Under the pieces are notes generated by a model. That model saw nothing but the letters and a program-made list of their open reading frames with translations. It searched no databases and was not told the DNA's origin. A stretch of DNA of 64,000 nucleotides. Source: Silene latifolia (taxonomy: Eukaryota > Streptophyta > Magnoliopsida > Caryophyllales > Caryophyllaceae). The stretch covers positions 194,373,325 to 194,437,324 of the forward strand of contig NC_133536.1 in NCBI RefSeq assembly GCF_048544455.1, in the 5' to 3' direction. Below, piece by piece: positions 21,640 through 33,796 of this stretch. The translations under genes and the position numbers were made by a program. Each line of letters opens with the position of its first letter. Within the stretch, counting starts at the first letter, position 1.

Positions 21640-22560
21640 TGCTTGTTAAAATGTCTAGTTGAATATAGAAACTCGGTTATTGTAATGAAGAAACGTGGTT
21701 ATTTAATAGTTATTCAAATGCAGAAAATCAGTTATTGTATTGTAGAAACCCAATTATTGTAATGTATAAGCTCTGGTATGTTTAATTATTTTAATGTAGA
21801 AACGCAGTTATTGTAATGAATAAATTGTGTTATTGCATTGAGATGAAACTCAAATATATTCAAATTTCTTGTTCACTCGTTACTTGTTGTAATATTACAT
21901 CTCAATTATTGTATTACTTTAAGCCAATTATTGTATTATTAAAACTTAGCTATTGTATCTTCTAGTTACTTCTTGGGTGTTTTGATAACTTATATTCTGC
22001 TTTTTGGTGATCTGCAGGTCAAGTCACGATAGACGCGGATAATTGACGTTCAATGGAAAAATTGATGTATATACTTGGTCATTTTATGATGAAATGTAGT
22101 TATTTTATAGTTAACTCAGTTGTTTACTGAGAATAATATTTTCCAGAATTTATAGTTATTGTAATATATAAATTCTATTATTTGTAGTTATTGTAATGTA
22201 GAAACTCAGTTATTGTAATGTAGAAACTCGGTTATTGTAATGAACAAAACATGTTATTGTATTGAGATGAAACTCAAATAGTAATGTAGAAACTCAGTTA
22301 TTGTAATGTAGAAACTCAGTTATTGTAATGAACAAAACATGTTATTGTATTGAGATGAAACTCAAATAGTAATGTAGAAACTCAGTTATTGTAATGTAGA
22401 AACTCGGTTATTGTAATGAACAAAACATGTTATTGTATTGAGACGAAACTCAAATAGTAAGGTAGAAACTCAGTTATTGTAATGTAGAAACTCGGTTATT
22501 GTAATGAACAAAACATGTTATTGTATTGAGATGAAACTCAAATATATTCATATCTTTTGT
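21640..22560. repeat. Short-period array in element A, left half
   Basis: The unit GTAGAAACTCAGTTATTGTAAT is repeated. A larger block containing AACAAAACATGTTATTGTAT and GAGATGAAACTCAAATA recurs four times between about 22190 and 22540 with a period near 90 bases. Confidence 0.8.
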
Positions 22561-22989
22561 TTGTTTTCATCTTATTTGATTAATAACTAGTCATTTCCAT
22601 TCAATCAATCATTGAGATTGATTAATGCAATAGGAAGATCTGAAAAATGAAATTATCATATATAATAAGGTTAAGAAAATCACTTAGTCTTATTATATAA
22701 CTATTTTGTTCCCAACACATTACACTTCAACATCTCCAACAAATTATATCTAAGCATCATCATCAACATTACAACTAAGCATTTCAAAATAATATATCTA
22801 ACAATAGTAACATTACAAATACTACATATATTTATCTCCAATACTATGTCTAATAGTAATTTTCCATCGAGAATTGTGTCTTGTCCTTGTTTTCACCCTT
22901 TTTCCACGAGTATTTCTTCCCGACGAGAAACATGTTTTGCCGTGAAGGAGAGGGTTGCACCAGTAGAATACAAAAGCTCACTGAAAGAA

Positions 22990-23370
22990 ATAAAGCAAAA
23001 AAGGGGGTAAGTTATAAATAACTATGCAACTATAAGCAATTATATAAAACCACAACAATAACTCAGAATTGAAATGACTAAGTTAAGACAATACAATAAT
23101 TGAGATATAATATTACTATAACCAACTGATTATATAAGAAGACGCCATCTTACAACAACTTTAATTTGAAATAACTAAGTTAAAACAATACAATAACTAA
23201 GTTTGAATAATACAATAACTCGATTAAAGCAATACAATAACTGTTGTTAACAGATTAACACAACAAATAAAAAGTAACTACAGCATACAATAATTGAGTT
23301 TGAATAATACAATAACTCGATAAAAGTAATACAATAACTATTGTTAACAGATTAACACAACAAATAAAAC
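22990..23370. repeat. Short-period array in element A, right half (inverted)
   Basis: AATACAATAACTCGATTAAA and close variants recur at intervals. They are the reverse complement of the TTATTGTATT core in the left array. A longer unit (AACTCGAT...GTTAACAGATTAACACAAC) is present twice, near 23217 and 23307. Confidence 0.75.
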
Positions 23371-24017
23371 GTAACAAATCAACAAAAATGAAACGGATAT
23401 TAGATAAGAACGATTATGAAAACGCACAAATCGGATCTAGAAAAACAAAATTAGTACTCACATATATTGAAATTGAAGAGAAATACAAAGATGAAGCGAA
23501 ATAGACAACGAAATCAAATGACGAAATCTCCTTAATTGATGACAAAGAATGAAGATGATGAAGATTGAGTATGAAGATTAAGTTTGTAGCCTGCAACTTG
23601 AACGAATTTGATGAAGACGGAATTTGATAATTGAACAAAATCAACGAAAAAAATAGTATAAAAGAAGAAATTTATTACCTGATTAGACGAAATTGAAAAG
23701 ATGAAGTAGAACTGAACACGAAAAACAAGAAAGGCGGATAAGATCGAAGAAACAAACACAAAAATCTGGAATTGAAATCGCAGTAGACAAATTGATGAAG
23801 ATTGATTTCATAATTTTTATCGATTCTTTTTTTTTGTTCTGGTTTGTTACAGGGTGGAGGGAGGAGAGAGAGTGATTTTTTCTAATAATAGGGGAGATTG
23901 AGGGAAAAGTGGGTATTTATGGGTTAAGTAAGATCTAATCTCAGCCATCTATCTTAGATTAGATTAGTGGTTCAGATTCAGAGGGGTAACTCACCAAAAA
24001 AACCAAACTCATATGAT

Positions 24018-24020
<3 letters not shown>

Positions 24021-24094
<74 letters not shown>
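24021..24094. repeat. (AT)n microsatellite, right of element A
   Basis: About 37 AT units between element A and a LINE fragment. Confidence 0.95.
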
Positions 24095-24096
<2 letters not shown>

Positions 24097-24109
24097 TAAA
24101 AAGGGGGAA

Positions 24110-25345
24110 TACAGTACAATCAGGCACGCCTTTAATTACATTAGATTAAGATGATTAAGCCAAGCTATATCAGACACATTTTGATTCAATTTCTCTCGAC
24201 CTCTAATCCTGATCTTCACAGCCTGAACTATCTCATTTGCAATATGTTCTGGACGCATCACTACCCTATCCACTCTGCACTTGTTTCTCTGATACTAGAC
24301 ATTGTACATTGCTCCAAAGATTAATGCCGCCTGAACACCTTGTTGGATTTTAGAGCCTCCCCTGGTAGCACACAAAACAATACTGTTTGCCTGCGGTAGC
24401 TGACAGCCTGTTAGCTGCTGCATTGCCATGAGCAGCCTCTTGCTATACTGACAATCAAAGAACAAATGAGACAAGTTCTTCTCTGACTGCCGACACAGTA
24501 AGCATTTATCATCAACCTGCATTCCATACTAAACTAACTTATCAATAGTGTTTAAAGCTTCCTGGGCAACTAACCACCCCAGAAACTGTTGCTTAGGTAC
24601 AACCCAAGCACTCCAGATCACCTTATGCCATGGAACAGTTGGTCTGGTGTCCCTGAGCCACTCATAGCACCCTTTAGGGGTGTATACAGCTGGTTGGATC
24701 ACCCACTGTCCATCAACAAACCCATGAGCTATGTCCTGTTTAACTCTACAAATCCGCCTCCATACCCAGCTTGAATTAGTAGACGGTGTGTATTCCATCC
24801 AATCCTTCCCTTTAAGATGGTTATTGTGCACCCAATGTACCCAGATGAAATCCTTTTTCTCAGCAACCCATGCTACCAATCTACCAACCATGGCCTTATT
24901 CCACACCCCTTGATCTCCGAGTCCTAGACCTCCCTCTTCCTCTGGTCTGCAAATCCTGTCCCATGCTACTAGAGGTACCCTTCTATAGTCAGTACTATTG
25001 TCCCATAAAAAGTTCTTGCAGGTAGCTTCAATGTCTTTGATGATGCCTTTGGGTAATACAAACATAGAAGCCCAATAAGAATGCAATGAATTGAGCACTG
25101 ATTTCACTAATACTAATCTCCCAACATATGAAAATTTTCTTGCACCATAGCTGTGAATCTTACTGCAAATCTTCTCAACTAGGTAGGCACAATCCACTTT
25201 TTTGAGTCTTGTGGTCTGTATAGGCATCCCAAGGTACTTAAAAGGTAGCATACCTTCTGTAAACCCTGACACCCTGAGCTGCTTACGGGTGACGGATAGT
25301 TGTGATAAACTTGTGGATTGAATTTGCTTAATAGAGCTCACAGAG
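24110..25345 (-). pseudogene. LINE ORF2 fragment (RT end and zf-RVT)
   Basis: Minus-strand frames encode the C-terminal part of a plant L1-type ORF2: PFKYLGMPIQ, FSYVGRLVLVKSVLNSLHSYW, CKNFLWD, EEEGGLGLGDQGVWNKA, then after an in-frame TAG near 24526 the zinc segment CLLCRQSEKNLSHLFFDC. Another stop occurs at 24295. The 5' part of ORF2 is missing; coding-like residues in another frame (25345-25480) suggest a frameshift. It is a different LINE subfamily from the copy at 27274-44366 but shares its domain order. Confidence 0.85.
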
Positions 25346-25480
25346 CCCCCACTTGAAAATGGGTTCCAAAACGAAATGTTTTAGAGCCCCCAGCTCATTG
25401 TTGATATCTTGTGATCCTATCGGGTGTACAAACTTGTTAGCAATGGTGCTTTGTTTCTGCAAATGTACCTGTAACCAATG

Positions 25481-25932
25481 TTGTCGGGATCGGGATTCTA
25501 TTTTGGATCGATGGGGAGGGTAGGATCGAATCGGTAGAATCAGATCGTAGAATCGTAAGATTCTACAAACTCACCAATTATAATTTTTTATTTGGTTAAA
25601 ACATATCATTGAAGAACAAAATATTTATTTATTAATATTTATTCATAAAATATTGATAATTATGATTTTAATATTATTATATGAAAATTTTTCTACAACT
25701 TACCTGAAATTTGAGTTTTATAATGTCATCATATATAAATATATATTAATTTTTTTACTATGAAATCGGATCGTAGGATCGTAAGATTGTATTATGAGTA
25801 CCTCTAGAAATTTTTAGATGATTAGGTTCGTAAGATTCTACAACCATGATAGAATCGTAAGAACCAGGATCGGTCAAGCATTTTTATATCGTAAAATCGT
25901 AGAATTGTAGGATCGAATCAGGATTCTGACAA
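25481..25932. mobile_element. TIR repeat, about 450 bp, rich in GATCGTAGAATCGTA
   Basis: Left end TTGTCGGGATCGGGATTC pairs with the right end GAATCAGGATTCTGACAA. The interior is AT-rich, with GATCGTAGAATCGTAAGAT on the left and related motifs near the right end. Non-coding MITE-like element; the flanking duplication was not resolved. Confidence 0.65.
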
Positions 25933-26085
25933 TAATGCCTGTAACAAACTAGTGCAGTACTATACAAAGTAAAAATGCTTCACATAGTTAATTCACATAG
26001 CAAATTTGAAGATTGAATTAGATTTTGATTTTTCGAAAGTAAGGATTATCAAAAAAAGGTTGATTGATCATCGAAATTCAAAAGA

Positions 26086-26300
26086 TTTGGATTTGAATTT
26101 TGAAAGGGCTTAAAATTTGAATTTGAAAGTTGAAAGATTTGAATTTGATTTGAAATGAGGCTTGAGTTTTGAATTTGAAAGATTTGAATTTGATTTGAAT
26201 TTGAATTTGAATTTGAAATGAGGTTTGAATTTTGAATTTGATTTGAACTGAGGTTTAAATTTTGAATTTGATTTGAATTTGAGGTTTGAATTGTGAATTT
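26086..26300. repeat. GATTTGAATTTGA low-complexity array
   Basis: Repeated GAATTTGA/GATTTGAA units, with a longer unit containing ATGAGGTTTGAATTTTG three times. Confidence 0.85.
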
Positions 26301-27260
26301 TTCAAACGTTTGACTTGGACTTGGATGATTTGAAATATGAGAGACCAGGGACTCTTGATGACTCGGGTACTTGACATATGAAGTTGACCGGGGTTGACTC
26401 GAATTAGGACAGACTCCTAAGTGTGCAGGAACCTTAGCTGAGACGACTGACACACGACGCGAATCAAGGTCGAAAGGTATATATGATAACTCCAAGCAAG
26501 TCTTTCACGGAATGCAGACCATATCAAGTTAAACAAGTTTGACAACACCATCAGATAAAGCTCATTTTAAAACCTGACAATTACTCATTTGAATCTAGAT
26601 CCTCATCCTAGCCTAAGTCAAATACTAAGACTGACTCGGTTGAAGGTGGCTTGTTTGGATTTAGTTAAGACCCTTAAGAAATCGACAAGATGAATGGTGG
26701 ATGGTGGATGGATTGAATCTCTTATTCTGAAGGACTGCCTACGTATTCGCGTGGAGCGAAATCAAATACGATGTAGTTCGATGAGGTGCATAAAATTGGT
26801 GTTTTTGTTTGTTTGTGTGTACACACCCGAAGGTTTCACCTAAGGTATCATCTTGTATCTCGTTCTAGGCTGCAAGGTACTGTTAAATCCCGTGTTTGGG
26901 GTTGGTGTAAAAGGCTTATATGCTTTGGGATGTGGAGTTTGGTAATAAGGGGTTTGAATGGTGAACCATCACTCCGGAGGTTTGTTTTGTGGTGCTTAGA
27001 CCAATGAGTTATGGCTATTGATGCGGTTGAAAATGGGGTCTCGGGTTTAATGGAACCCGAGTGCAAATGGGTTGGAAAATGATATGAGTTCAAATTTACA
27101 TGTCTGGACCCTATAAGCTTGGGTGTAATGACACAAGTTCAATGAATCATCAAAAATCCTAACAATTTCCCTGTGACCGTCTCGAGAAGGACTTAGGGGT
27201 ATAAGGTTGCTAATGATACTAACTGACCGTTTTGGCTTCACCTCTTGAGCTTTGATCACG

Positions 27261-27273
27261 AATGCTTGATATT
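27261..27273. repeat. Target-site duplication of the LINE, 3' side
   Basis: AATGCTTGATATT, identical to 44367-44379. It lies next to the poly(A) end (T-run) of the minus-strand LINE. Confidence 0.93.
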
Positions 27274-27404
27274 TTTTTTGGTAGAATGTAAGAAATTCAT
27301 TAATCAATAAAGGTCAAGTACACTTTTATCAACTATACATCACAATTTCTATACTTCTACAAACTAAACGAAAAGACAATCAGGCCATGAATCAGCCCAA
27401 CTCT

Positions 27405-30235
27405 CTAATGCAGAGGTCTGTAACCTGCTCTTCGGACTCTAACATTAATCTCATTCTGTATTCTAAAGCTTAATACCTCAGGCCTCCACACCTCCTGATT
27501 CACCCTGCAGTGGTTGCGTGCCCACCATACATAGTAAATCAGAGCAAGAATAACCGCTGATAATACTCCCCTATTCCTTTGCTGATGTTGAGTATGCCAC
27601 CACCGCAACACTTCACTATATGGTATGCCAAAAAAACACCAGTCATTCACCAGGTCCACACATTTCCTACTATATGCACAAAAAAAAAAAGAGATGCTCG
27701 TGTCCTTCCTCTGCTGTACCACATAACTCACATAACACATCAGTGCAAATGTTCATTTTGTAAAGTCTATCCTTGGTTAACAACCTCTCATGCGCAACTA
27801 CCAACCAATGAATTGGTGCCTATGAACTCCAAGGGAAGTCCAAACACACCTATGCCAGTCCACCTCAACTGCATCAATACCTAGCCCGTTATATCCTTTT
27901 GCTATAGAGTACTCTCCATTTATTTGCATCCAGTTTTCACCAACATAACCTGGTAACAATTTATCTTTCACTCTACAGATCCTTCTAAATGCCCAACTAC
28001 TCCCATGAGGTGGTTTATAACCATGCCAAGACCCACTTTTTAAGTAAATGCAATGTACCCATTTTACCCAAAGATGGTCCTTTTTCTGCATAATCCACCA
28101 TACATATTTCCCTACAGCTGCCTCATTCCATCTCCTGATATCACAAATCCCCAGCCCTCCTTTGCTCTTTGATAAACACACTTTCTCCCAAGCTGCCAAA
28201 GAAGGTGACTGAGTTACTGTATCCTCTTTCCATAGAAAGCATCTGCAAATATTGTCTATCTTTGCCATAATACAAGAAGGTAAAATGTAGATTCTTGCCC
28301 AATAGCTATGGAGAGAACCCAACACACTTTTGATCAATGTCAACCTTCCAGCATAAGATAATCTCCTAGCCCCCAAAGCTCGAATCCGATCAACAATCCT
28401 GTCAACTAGAATATTACAATCCAAAGTTGAGAATCTTTTAGCGGAAACTGGCACCCCGAGGTACTTAAAAGGCAGCTTCCCAATTTTCATTTCAGTCAGC
28501 CATGGGAACCTTTGCAACAGACCATTCTCCATTCCATTCCCATACACATTGGATTTAATCTGATTCATCTTCCTCACAGATGTAACTGAAAATGTCTTAA
28601 AAGCTCTCATAATAATCATCATAGACTCCCAATCCCCTCTACAGAATATTAGTAAGTCATCAGCAAAACAAAGGTGGGTAAGGTTCATTTTTCTGCAAAG
28701 TGAGTGATGCCTAAATCCATCAATCTCCTGCACCCTATTCAATATCCTGGACAAATATTCCATACATATTGTAAAAAGAAGAGGAGAAAGAAGATCTCCT
28801 TGTCTCAAACCTCTCTTTCCTTTGAAGTAGCCAAATAATTCACCATTCAATGATGAAGAATAATGTGGAGTTGTCACACACTCCATGATCAAAGCTATGA
28901 AGTACTTAGGGAACTTCAGTGCTTCCATCATCTCTTTTAAGAATTCCTACTCAATTGAATCGTATGAAGACTTAATTTCATTAGGACTCTGGGAGAACAG
29001 AACTTCCTATTGTAAATCTTTGTAAGATCTTGGCAAACTAATATGTTCTCCATAATATCTCTGCCTTTCACAAATGCACTTTGATTCGAACTAATAATTC
29101 CTGGAAGCACCTCACTCAACCTGTTACATAGGACCTTTGCAATGCAGTTATACAAAGTGTTGCAACACGCAATAGGGCGAAATTGGCTAACATTTTTAGG
29201 GAGACCAACCTTAGGAATCAAAGTAATAGTAGTGTTATTTAGCTGCTTAAGCATCTTTCCAGTAGCAAAGAAATCCTTCACAGCCTTTATCACATCCTCT
29301 CCTATCATCTCCCAAGTATCTTTAAAAAACTGGCTATTAAATCCATCAGGACCAAGGGACTTAGTACTTGGTATAGTGAAAATTTCATGCTTTATTTCCT
29401 CACCAGTAACTTCTTTAGTCAGGCTAAGAACATGCTCCTAGTTCACTATGGCACCCTTTCTAACAGTAGGAAAATGACCTTCTGAATACTGGTACATGAT
29501 CCCAAAATACCCTTATAATAATTTTTAAACGCTTCATTTATATCTTGAATTTGAGTCAAAAGATTTCCATGTTCATCCTTAATCTGTACTACCTTATTAG
29601 AGGCTCTTCTCTTTTTTATTGCTGAGTGAAAGAAGGATGTGTTATCATCTCCATCTTCTACCCAAGCAACCTTGGATTTCTGAGCCAAAAAATCATTTCT
29701 AGCAGCATCTAATAATTTATATCCTTCAGTTGCTACTTTCTCAGCCTCCAATAACTGCTGATCCAAAGGACTTCCCCTTAGTTCAATCTGTATATTTTGC
29801 AGGAACATTAACATTATCTCAGCATTCTTCTCAACATCATGGAAATTTTCCCTATTAAGCTTCTTCAAATCTTGCTTCATAGCCTTCAACCTCCTCACTA
29901 CTTTATACATATGAGTGCCATAAACAAAGGTATTCTAGTGTTTTGTAATAATTTCCCTAAAATCAGGAGCTCTAGCCCACATATTAAATATGAGTGCCAT
30001 AAACAAAGGTATTCTAGTGTTTTGTAATAATTTCCCTAAAATCAGGAGCTCTAGCCCACATATTAAAATACCTAAAAGGGACATTCCTTACCCTGTCGTT
30101 CTCTTCCATAAAAATTAGGCAAGGACAGTGCTCATACAACCCTTCAGGTAGGAAAATCTTCTAAGATCCAACTGCTTATTCGTCTTATTCAACCCTCTAA
30201 CATTCCAAAAACCAATTCTAACCATTTTCACTCAT
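27405..30235 (-). pseudogene. LINE ORF2, degenerate (endonuclease deleted, RT, zf-RVT)
   Basis: ORF2 begins near 30235 with VRIGFWNVRGLNKTNKQLDL, the start of the APE-type endonuclease. It then jumps to the end of that domain (MEENDRVRN...FNMWARAPDF in another frame), so most of the endonuclease is gone. The RT follows: AWVEDGDDNTSFFH, LIPKVGLPKNVSQFRPIACC, NQSAFVKGRDI, then a frameshift and a stop replacing W in YDSIE-EFLKEMM, then RGLRQGDLLSPLLF, FADDLLIF and SYAGRLTLIKSVLGSLHSYW. A zf-RVT remnant lies at 27740-27405. Several frameshifts and stops make it inactive. Confidence 0.9.
29909..30067. repeat. 79-bp tandem duplication within the LINE
   Basis: ATGAGTGCCATAAACAAAGG at 29911 recurs at 29990, followed by the same sequence through GCTCTAGCCCACATATTAAA. 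It duplicates the segment encoding the end of the endonuclease region, adding to the disruption of ORF2. Confidence 0.92.
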
Positions 30236-30310
30236 ATCTCGTACACCACTTCCAGCCATCTGATTTCCCATAATTGGTTTCTTCAAAAAGTTATTAACTA
30301 CATCCAAATA

Positions 30311-30315
30311 AGAAG
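30311..30315. repeat. Target-site duplication of copia element, left
   Basis: AGAAG, the same five bases as at 43209-43213. Confidence 0.9.
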
Positions 30316-30672
30316 TGTTGGAAAATGTGTCCTCAACAGTAGTGCGATCACATGATTTAATATCATAATTAAATCTCATATCTATATAATAATATAAAAA
30401 GGCATGTGAGCACATAACTTTGCGACACGTGGCACCTTCTAGAGCTCTTAACATTATTAAACCGCAATCCTACGAGTATTGAATACAATATAAGAGTTGA
30501 ATAGTTTCATCGTCAATTGTTATGCAATCTGTTCATTTGCTCTTATTCATATATGGTTGTGTTAATTAATTACTACATTAAGACACTTAAACCTCTTAAA
30601 TTTTATTTGGTAGAGATAATTGAAGAGTCACATACCAATTGCACTTTATCCATTCAGTTTCCAACGTTGTTA

Positions 30673-30904
<232 letters not shown>

Positions 30905-30910
30905 AGAGGT

Positions 30911-32275
30911 AGGATCCGGTGAGAACGAACACTCGGTGAGAACGGTGAGAACAAACTAACTATATATACACTTAATATACAAGTCACGTGTAATTTTCAT
31001 TTCTTCTCAAAATCAAAGCACAATTACCAACACGACAAACACATCCCAAATCCTAATCCTTCTTATCCTTGTCCACCACGACCAGCGGACACCACCAGGC
31101 ACCACCAGACGATGTCGAAGGACACCACGACCACCACCACATGCCGACGACCTGTCCTATTCTTGTCTCTATCTATTGGCAGTTTCTTTGTCGCTGTTGT
31201 GAAAGTAATCGTCGCACTGTCGTTGTTCTCACTGTTGCTCTGCCGCCATTCTCACCGTTGATCCGCCGCGACTACCACCGTAGTTGTAGATTCATTTCTG
31301 TTCATCTGTGTTGGTTGCGATCTCTTTTATCTTCACTTATTCTTCCCCTTATTTCGTCCTTACCCAATGTCCTTCCCTTCACCGAGTGTCGTCGGGCCAC
31401 AATCGTTGCTGCCAAATACTCGTTCCATCTCCCAGCAATGCCTCAATTGACGTCTTTGGTTGAGTTTCTATTGTTGTTGGTAGTAACTAGTATGTTATTC
31501 AGGTGAGAGAAAGAGTTGGAGATGCAAAATGGGGTGACTATATTGTTGTATCTCAAACCAATTTTAATGTACCTAGTAATTAATTTTGAGTATCTATGTT
31601 AAGATACATTAAATTAGTTGTTAGATACATCAAAAAATAGTGTAGGTACACTGAAATTAGTGTAGGTACAATCAAAATCTGGGATTCAGAAATCGGGAAT
31701 TTTGGTTGTTGGTGATGCTCAATGGCCTCGCTGGAGTTGCGCCGACATTATGGTTGTTCGGTGGTGGCGGGCCGTCTTACTCACTGTGGTCATCAATGTG
31801 ACAAATCGAATGAAGGCGAAATCAGATTTGGGATTAGAAAATCAGGATCAATCGAGCTTCACCAGAATTGCGAATATCAGTGGTTGTAAGAATCGCGGAT
31901 CAAGTTGTGTTTGCGTAGGAGGTGCGACGGCGAAATTACTAGGCGTCATCGTGGTCAAACAAACTCGCCGGAACCGTCTGAGTGGTTGTGTGAGTGGTGG
32001 TCGTGGAGGAGATTTATTTGGAGACCGGTGGTGATAATGGTGTGTGGTATTGCCGGTGATTTCGTCTGTGATGTCGAAGGCGATGGTGGTTGACGGTGAT
32101 ATTTATGGCAGTGGTGGCTGCGGGCGATGGCCGGTTGTGATTTGTAGTTGTAGATCGTGATAGTTGCGTGGGTTTTAATTTGACTTCAGATATTTGTTGT
32201 TAAAAGTTAGTAATTGGTGTATATAGTTAGTTCGTTCTCATCGTTCTCACCGAATGTTCGTTCTCACCGGATCCT
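30911..32275. mobile_element. Element B: TIR element with 59-bp termini beside a microsatellite
   Basis: The left end AGGATCCGGTGAGAACGAAC and the right end GTTCGTTCTCACCGGATCCT are perfect reverse complements, and the similarity continues to about 60 bp (left CTAACTATATATACAC, right GTGTATATAGTTAG). The termini contain three spaced copies of GGTGAGAAC. The interior is unusually GC-rich for this window and includes CACCAC/GGTGGTGG tracts and a short AGTGTAGGTACA repeat (31610-31675). Open frames at 31069-31506 and 31702-32034 have no recognised domain. Left flank is the compound microsatellite. Confidence 0.78.
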
Positions 32276-32458
32276 AAATATATAAGTGAAAATATATTCT
32301 TGTGGGATCTTATTTGATTCGTCTTTACGAGTACATTAAAAATATGTAACTTTTATAATTTTTGCATATACGTAGCTAATGATATTTACCGCGCAAAACA
32401 TGCACTGGCAAACGTGAAAAGTGTACTATGGTAGTTTGGAGTTGAATGGAGGAAGTAT

Positions 32459-32488
32459 ATATGTGTGTGTGTGTATGTGTGTGTGTTT
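32459..32488. repeat. (GT)n microsatellite
   Basis: About 14 GT units, one interrupted by AT. Confidence 0.9.
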
Positions 32489-32801
32489 CTACAAGATTTC
32501 CAATTCGTTTACAATTATTCCGCTCATCTAGCAAAACAGAGGTGAGTATAATTTTTAACCCGCGGTTGCTTATTTTCCACCATTATTTATTATCGATTGT
32601 ATTATTTACAAAATATCCACATAATTATATTGAAAATATGAGTGTATTAATCCTGTTTATTTGTTCATGTAACTCTTATTTTGGTTTAGGGCTTCGATTA
32701 GTGTTTGCTTTCAAACTCTAAGTTTTAATCTCTTAAGGATAACTTTGTATATAATTGACTCTTTATAATTAGTCATGTATTCAAATTCAATGTGTATTTA
32801 T

Positions 32802-33796
32802 TGTGGGTTAATATCCGTATAATACCCTTTAAATTTAGGAATATAACGTAAATTTAACATGCGAATATCGTCATAAAACATAAATACAATAGAGAAACGA
32901 TAAGGAGTAAGAATCAACCTCGGGTCCTTTGATGCACGGCGTAAAGATCAGAAATCAACAGAGATTCCCTCCTAATTGTTGCACCCAAGATTTGTCCGAG
33001 ATATGCCCTTGTGCTAGAACGTGTTCTCCGATTGCCTTGCAATATTGGGAGAACTTGTTGTGAGTTTTTCTCGAGATGTGAGATCTCGGTTTCAGAGAAA
33101 AATTAATCTCCAAAACCCTAATTATTTTTCACTAATGATGATTAGGTCAGAAGGGAGGAGAAGCTCTCCCTTTTGATCTCCTAATCTCGGCCAAACCGAG
33201 TCCATGGGGAGGAAATGGGCTTTTCCATTTCCTCTTCATTTTAACTCGTAGTCCGTACCCAAATGACTAAATGTATATGACGCGGTTTTTATAAATCGTC
33301 ATCGGTTATCGGCTATTAAAACATCAACTAATAACACGGGTTAGTTGAAGTATTAATACATGTCCGACAAAGACGATATTGTATAATTATATTCAATATA
33401 CATTAATTAAATATAAATCGCTTATATTTAATTTTACGAATTAACTGGTTAATTCGCCTTAGCCCATATAATTTAATCCGTATTAAATATAATATCTCAA
33501 CATCACAGTTTGACTAATTACTAGTCAAATAACTCGGACTAACTGGTTAGTCAAATTTGGCATCTACATGACTGTATTTTCATACCGTCACGTCTCTCAA
33601 ACGTATCCTATAGGTGTGACTTTTAGGGACCAGTTGATCACCGCCATCTGTATGACAATAACGTCAAACTTATCTAGCAAGCCAACCGTTATTGATAAAC
33701 GTGGATCAACTGATAATAATACCAAAAGTATGCCCTTTGATCCTTTTAGAGGTTTATAAGTCCTTGCACTAACTGTTAAGGACACCAACCCCAACA
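32802..33796 (-). mobile_element. Solo copia-type LTR, 995 bp
   Basis: On the minus strand it starts TGTTGGGGTTGGTGTCC and ends ATATTAACCCACA. TTTAT flanks both sides (32797-32801 and 33797-33801), a 5-bp target duplication. No internal sequence is present, so it is a solo LTR left by recombination. The family differs from the surrounding copia element. The open frames at 33568-33797 inside it are not genes. Confidence 0.82.

Larger units (their letters stand above)
21118..24020. mobile_element. Element A: microsatellite-bounded quasi-palindromic element
   Basis: The left end reads GGCAAGATCCGGTGAGTTTG and the right end, reverse-complemented, AGGATCATATGAGTTTGG; both are followed by GTGAGTTACCCC within about 50 bases. 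Both outer flanks are pure (AT)n (21046-21117 and 24021-24094). The left half (21640-22560) has an array built on CTCAGTTATTGTAATGTAG. The right half (22990-23370) has the inverted version (CAATACAATAACT). The 2.9-kb unit is thus nearly palindromic. CT-rich leader-like tracts lie just inside both ends. No transposase was found. Probably a non-autonomous DNA element; superfamily unknown. Confidence 0.65.
26040..27273 (-). mobile_element. Tat/Ogre-like Ty3/gypsy remnant, distal part
   Basis: This is the left flank of the LINE insertion; before the LINE entered it was contiguous with 44380 onward. It contains a GATTTGAATTTGA low-complexity array (26086-26300) and GGACTGCCTACGTATTCGCG...GATGTAGTTCG at 26733-26785, a pattern I associate with untranslated regions of Tat/Ogre elements. 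No protein domain is visible. The open frame at 26049-26495 is produced by the simple repeat (Asn/Ser/Gln-rich) and is not called as a gene. Confidence 0.45.

Noticed and set aside
26049-26495. 148-residue Asn/Gln/Ser-rich frame on the minus strand
   Set aside because: Produced by a GAATTTGA-type simple repeat inside a retroelement region; no domain and no gene structure.
31069-32093. Frames of 145, 110 and 62 residues in element B
   Set aside because: Higher GC content favours open frames; no transposase motif or known domain could be seen.
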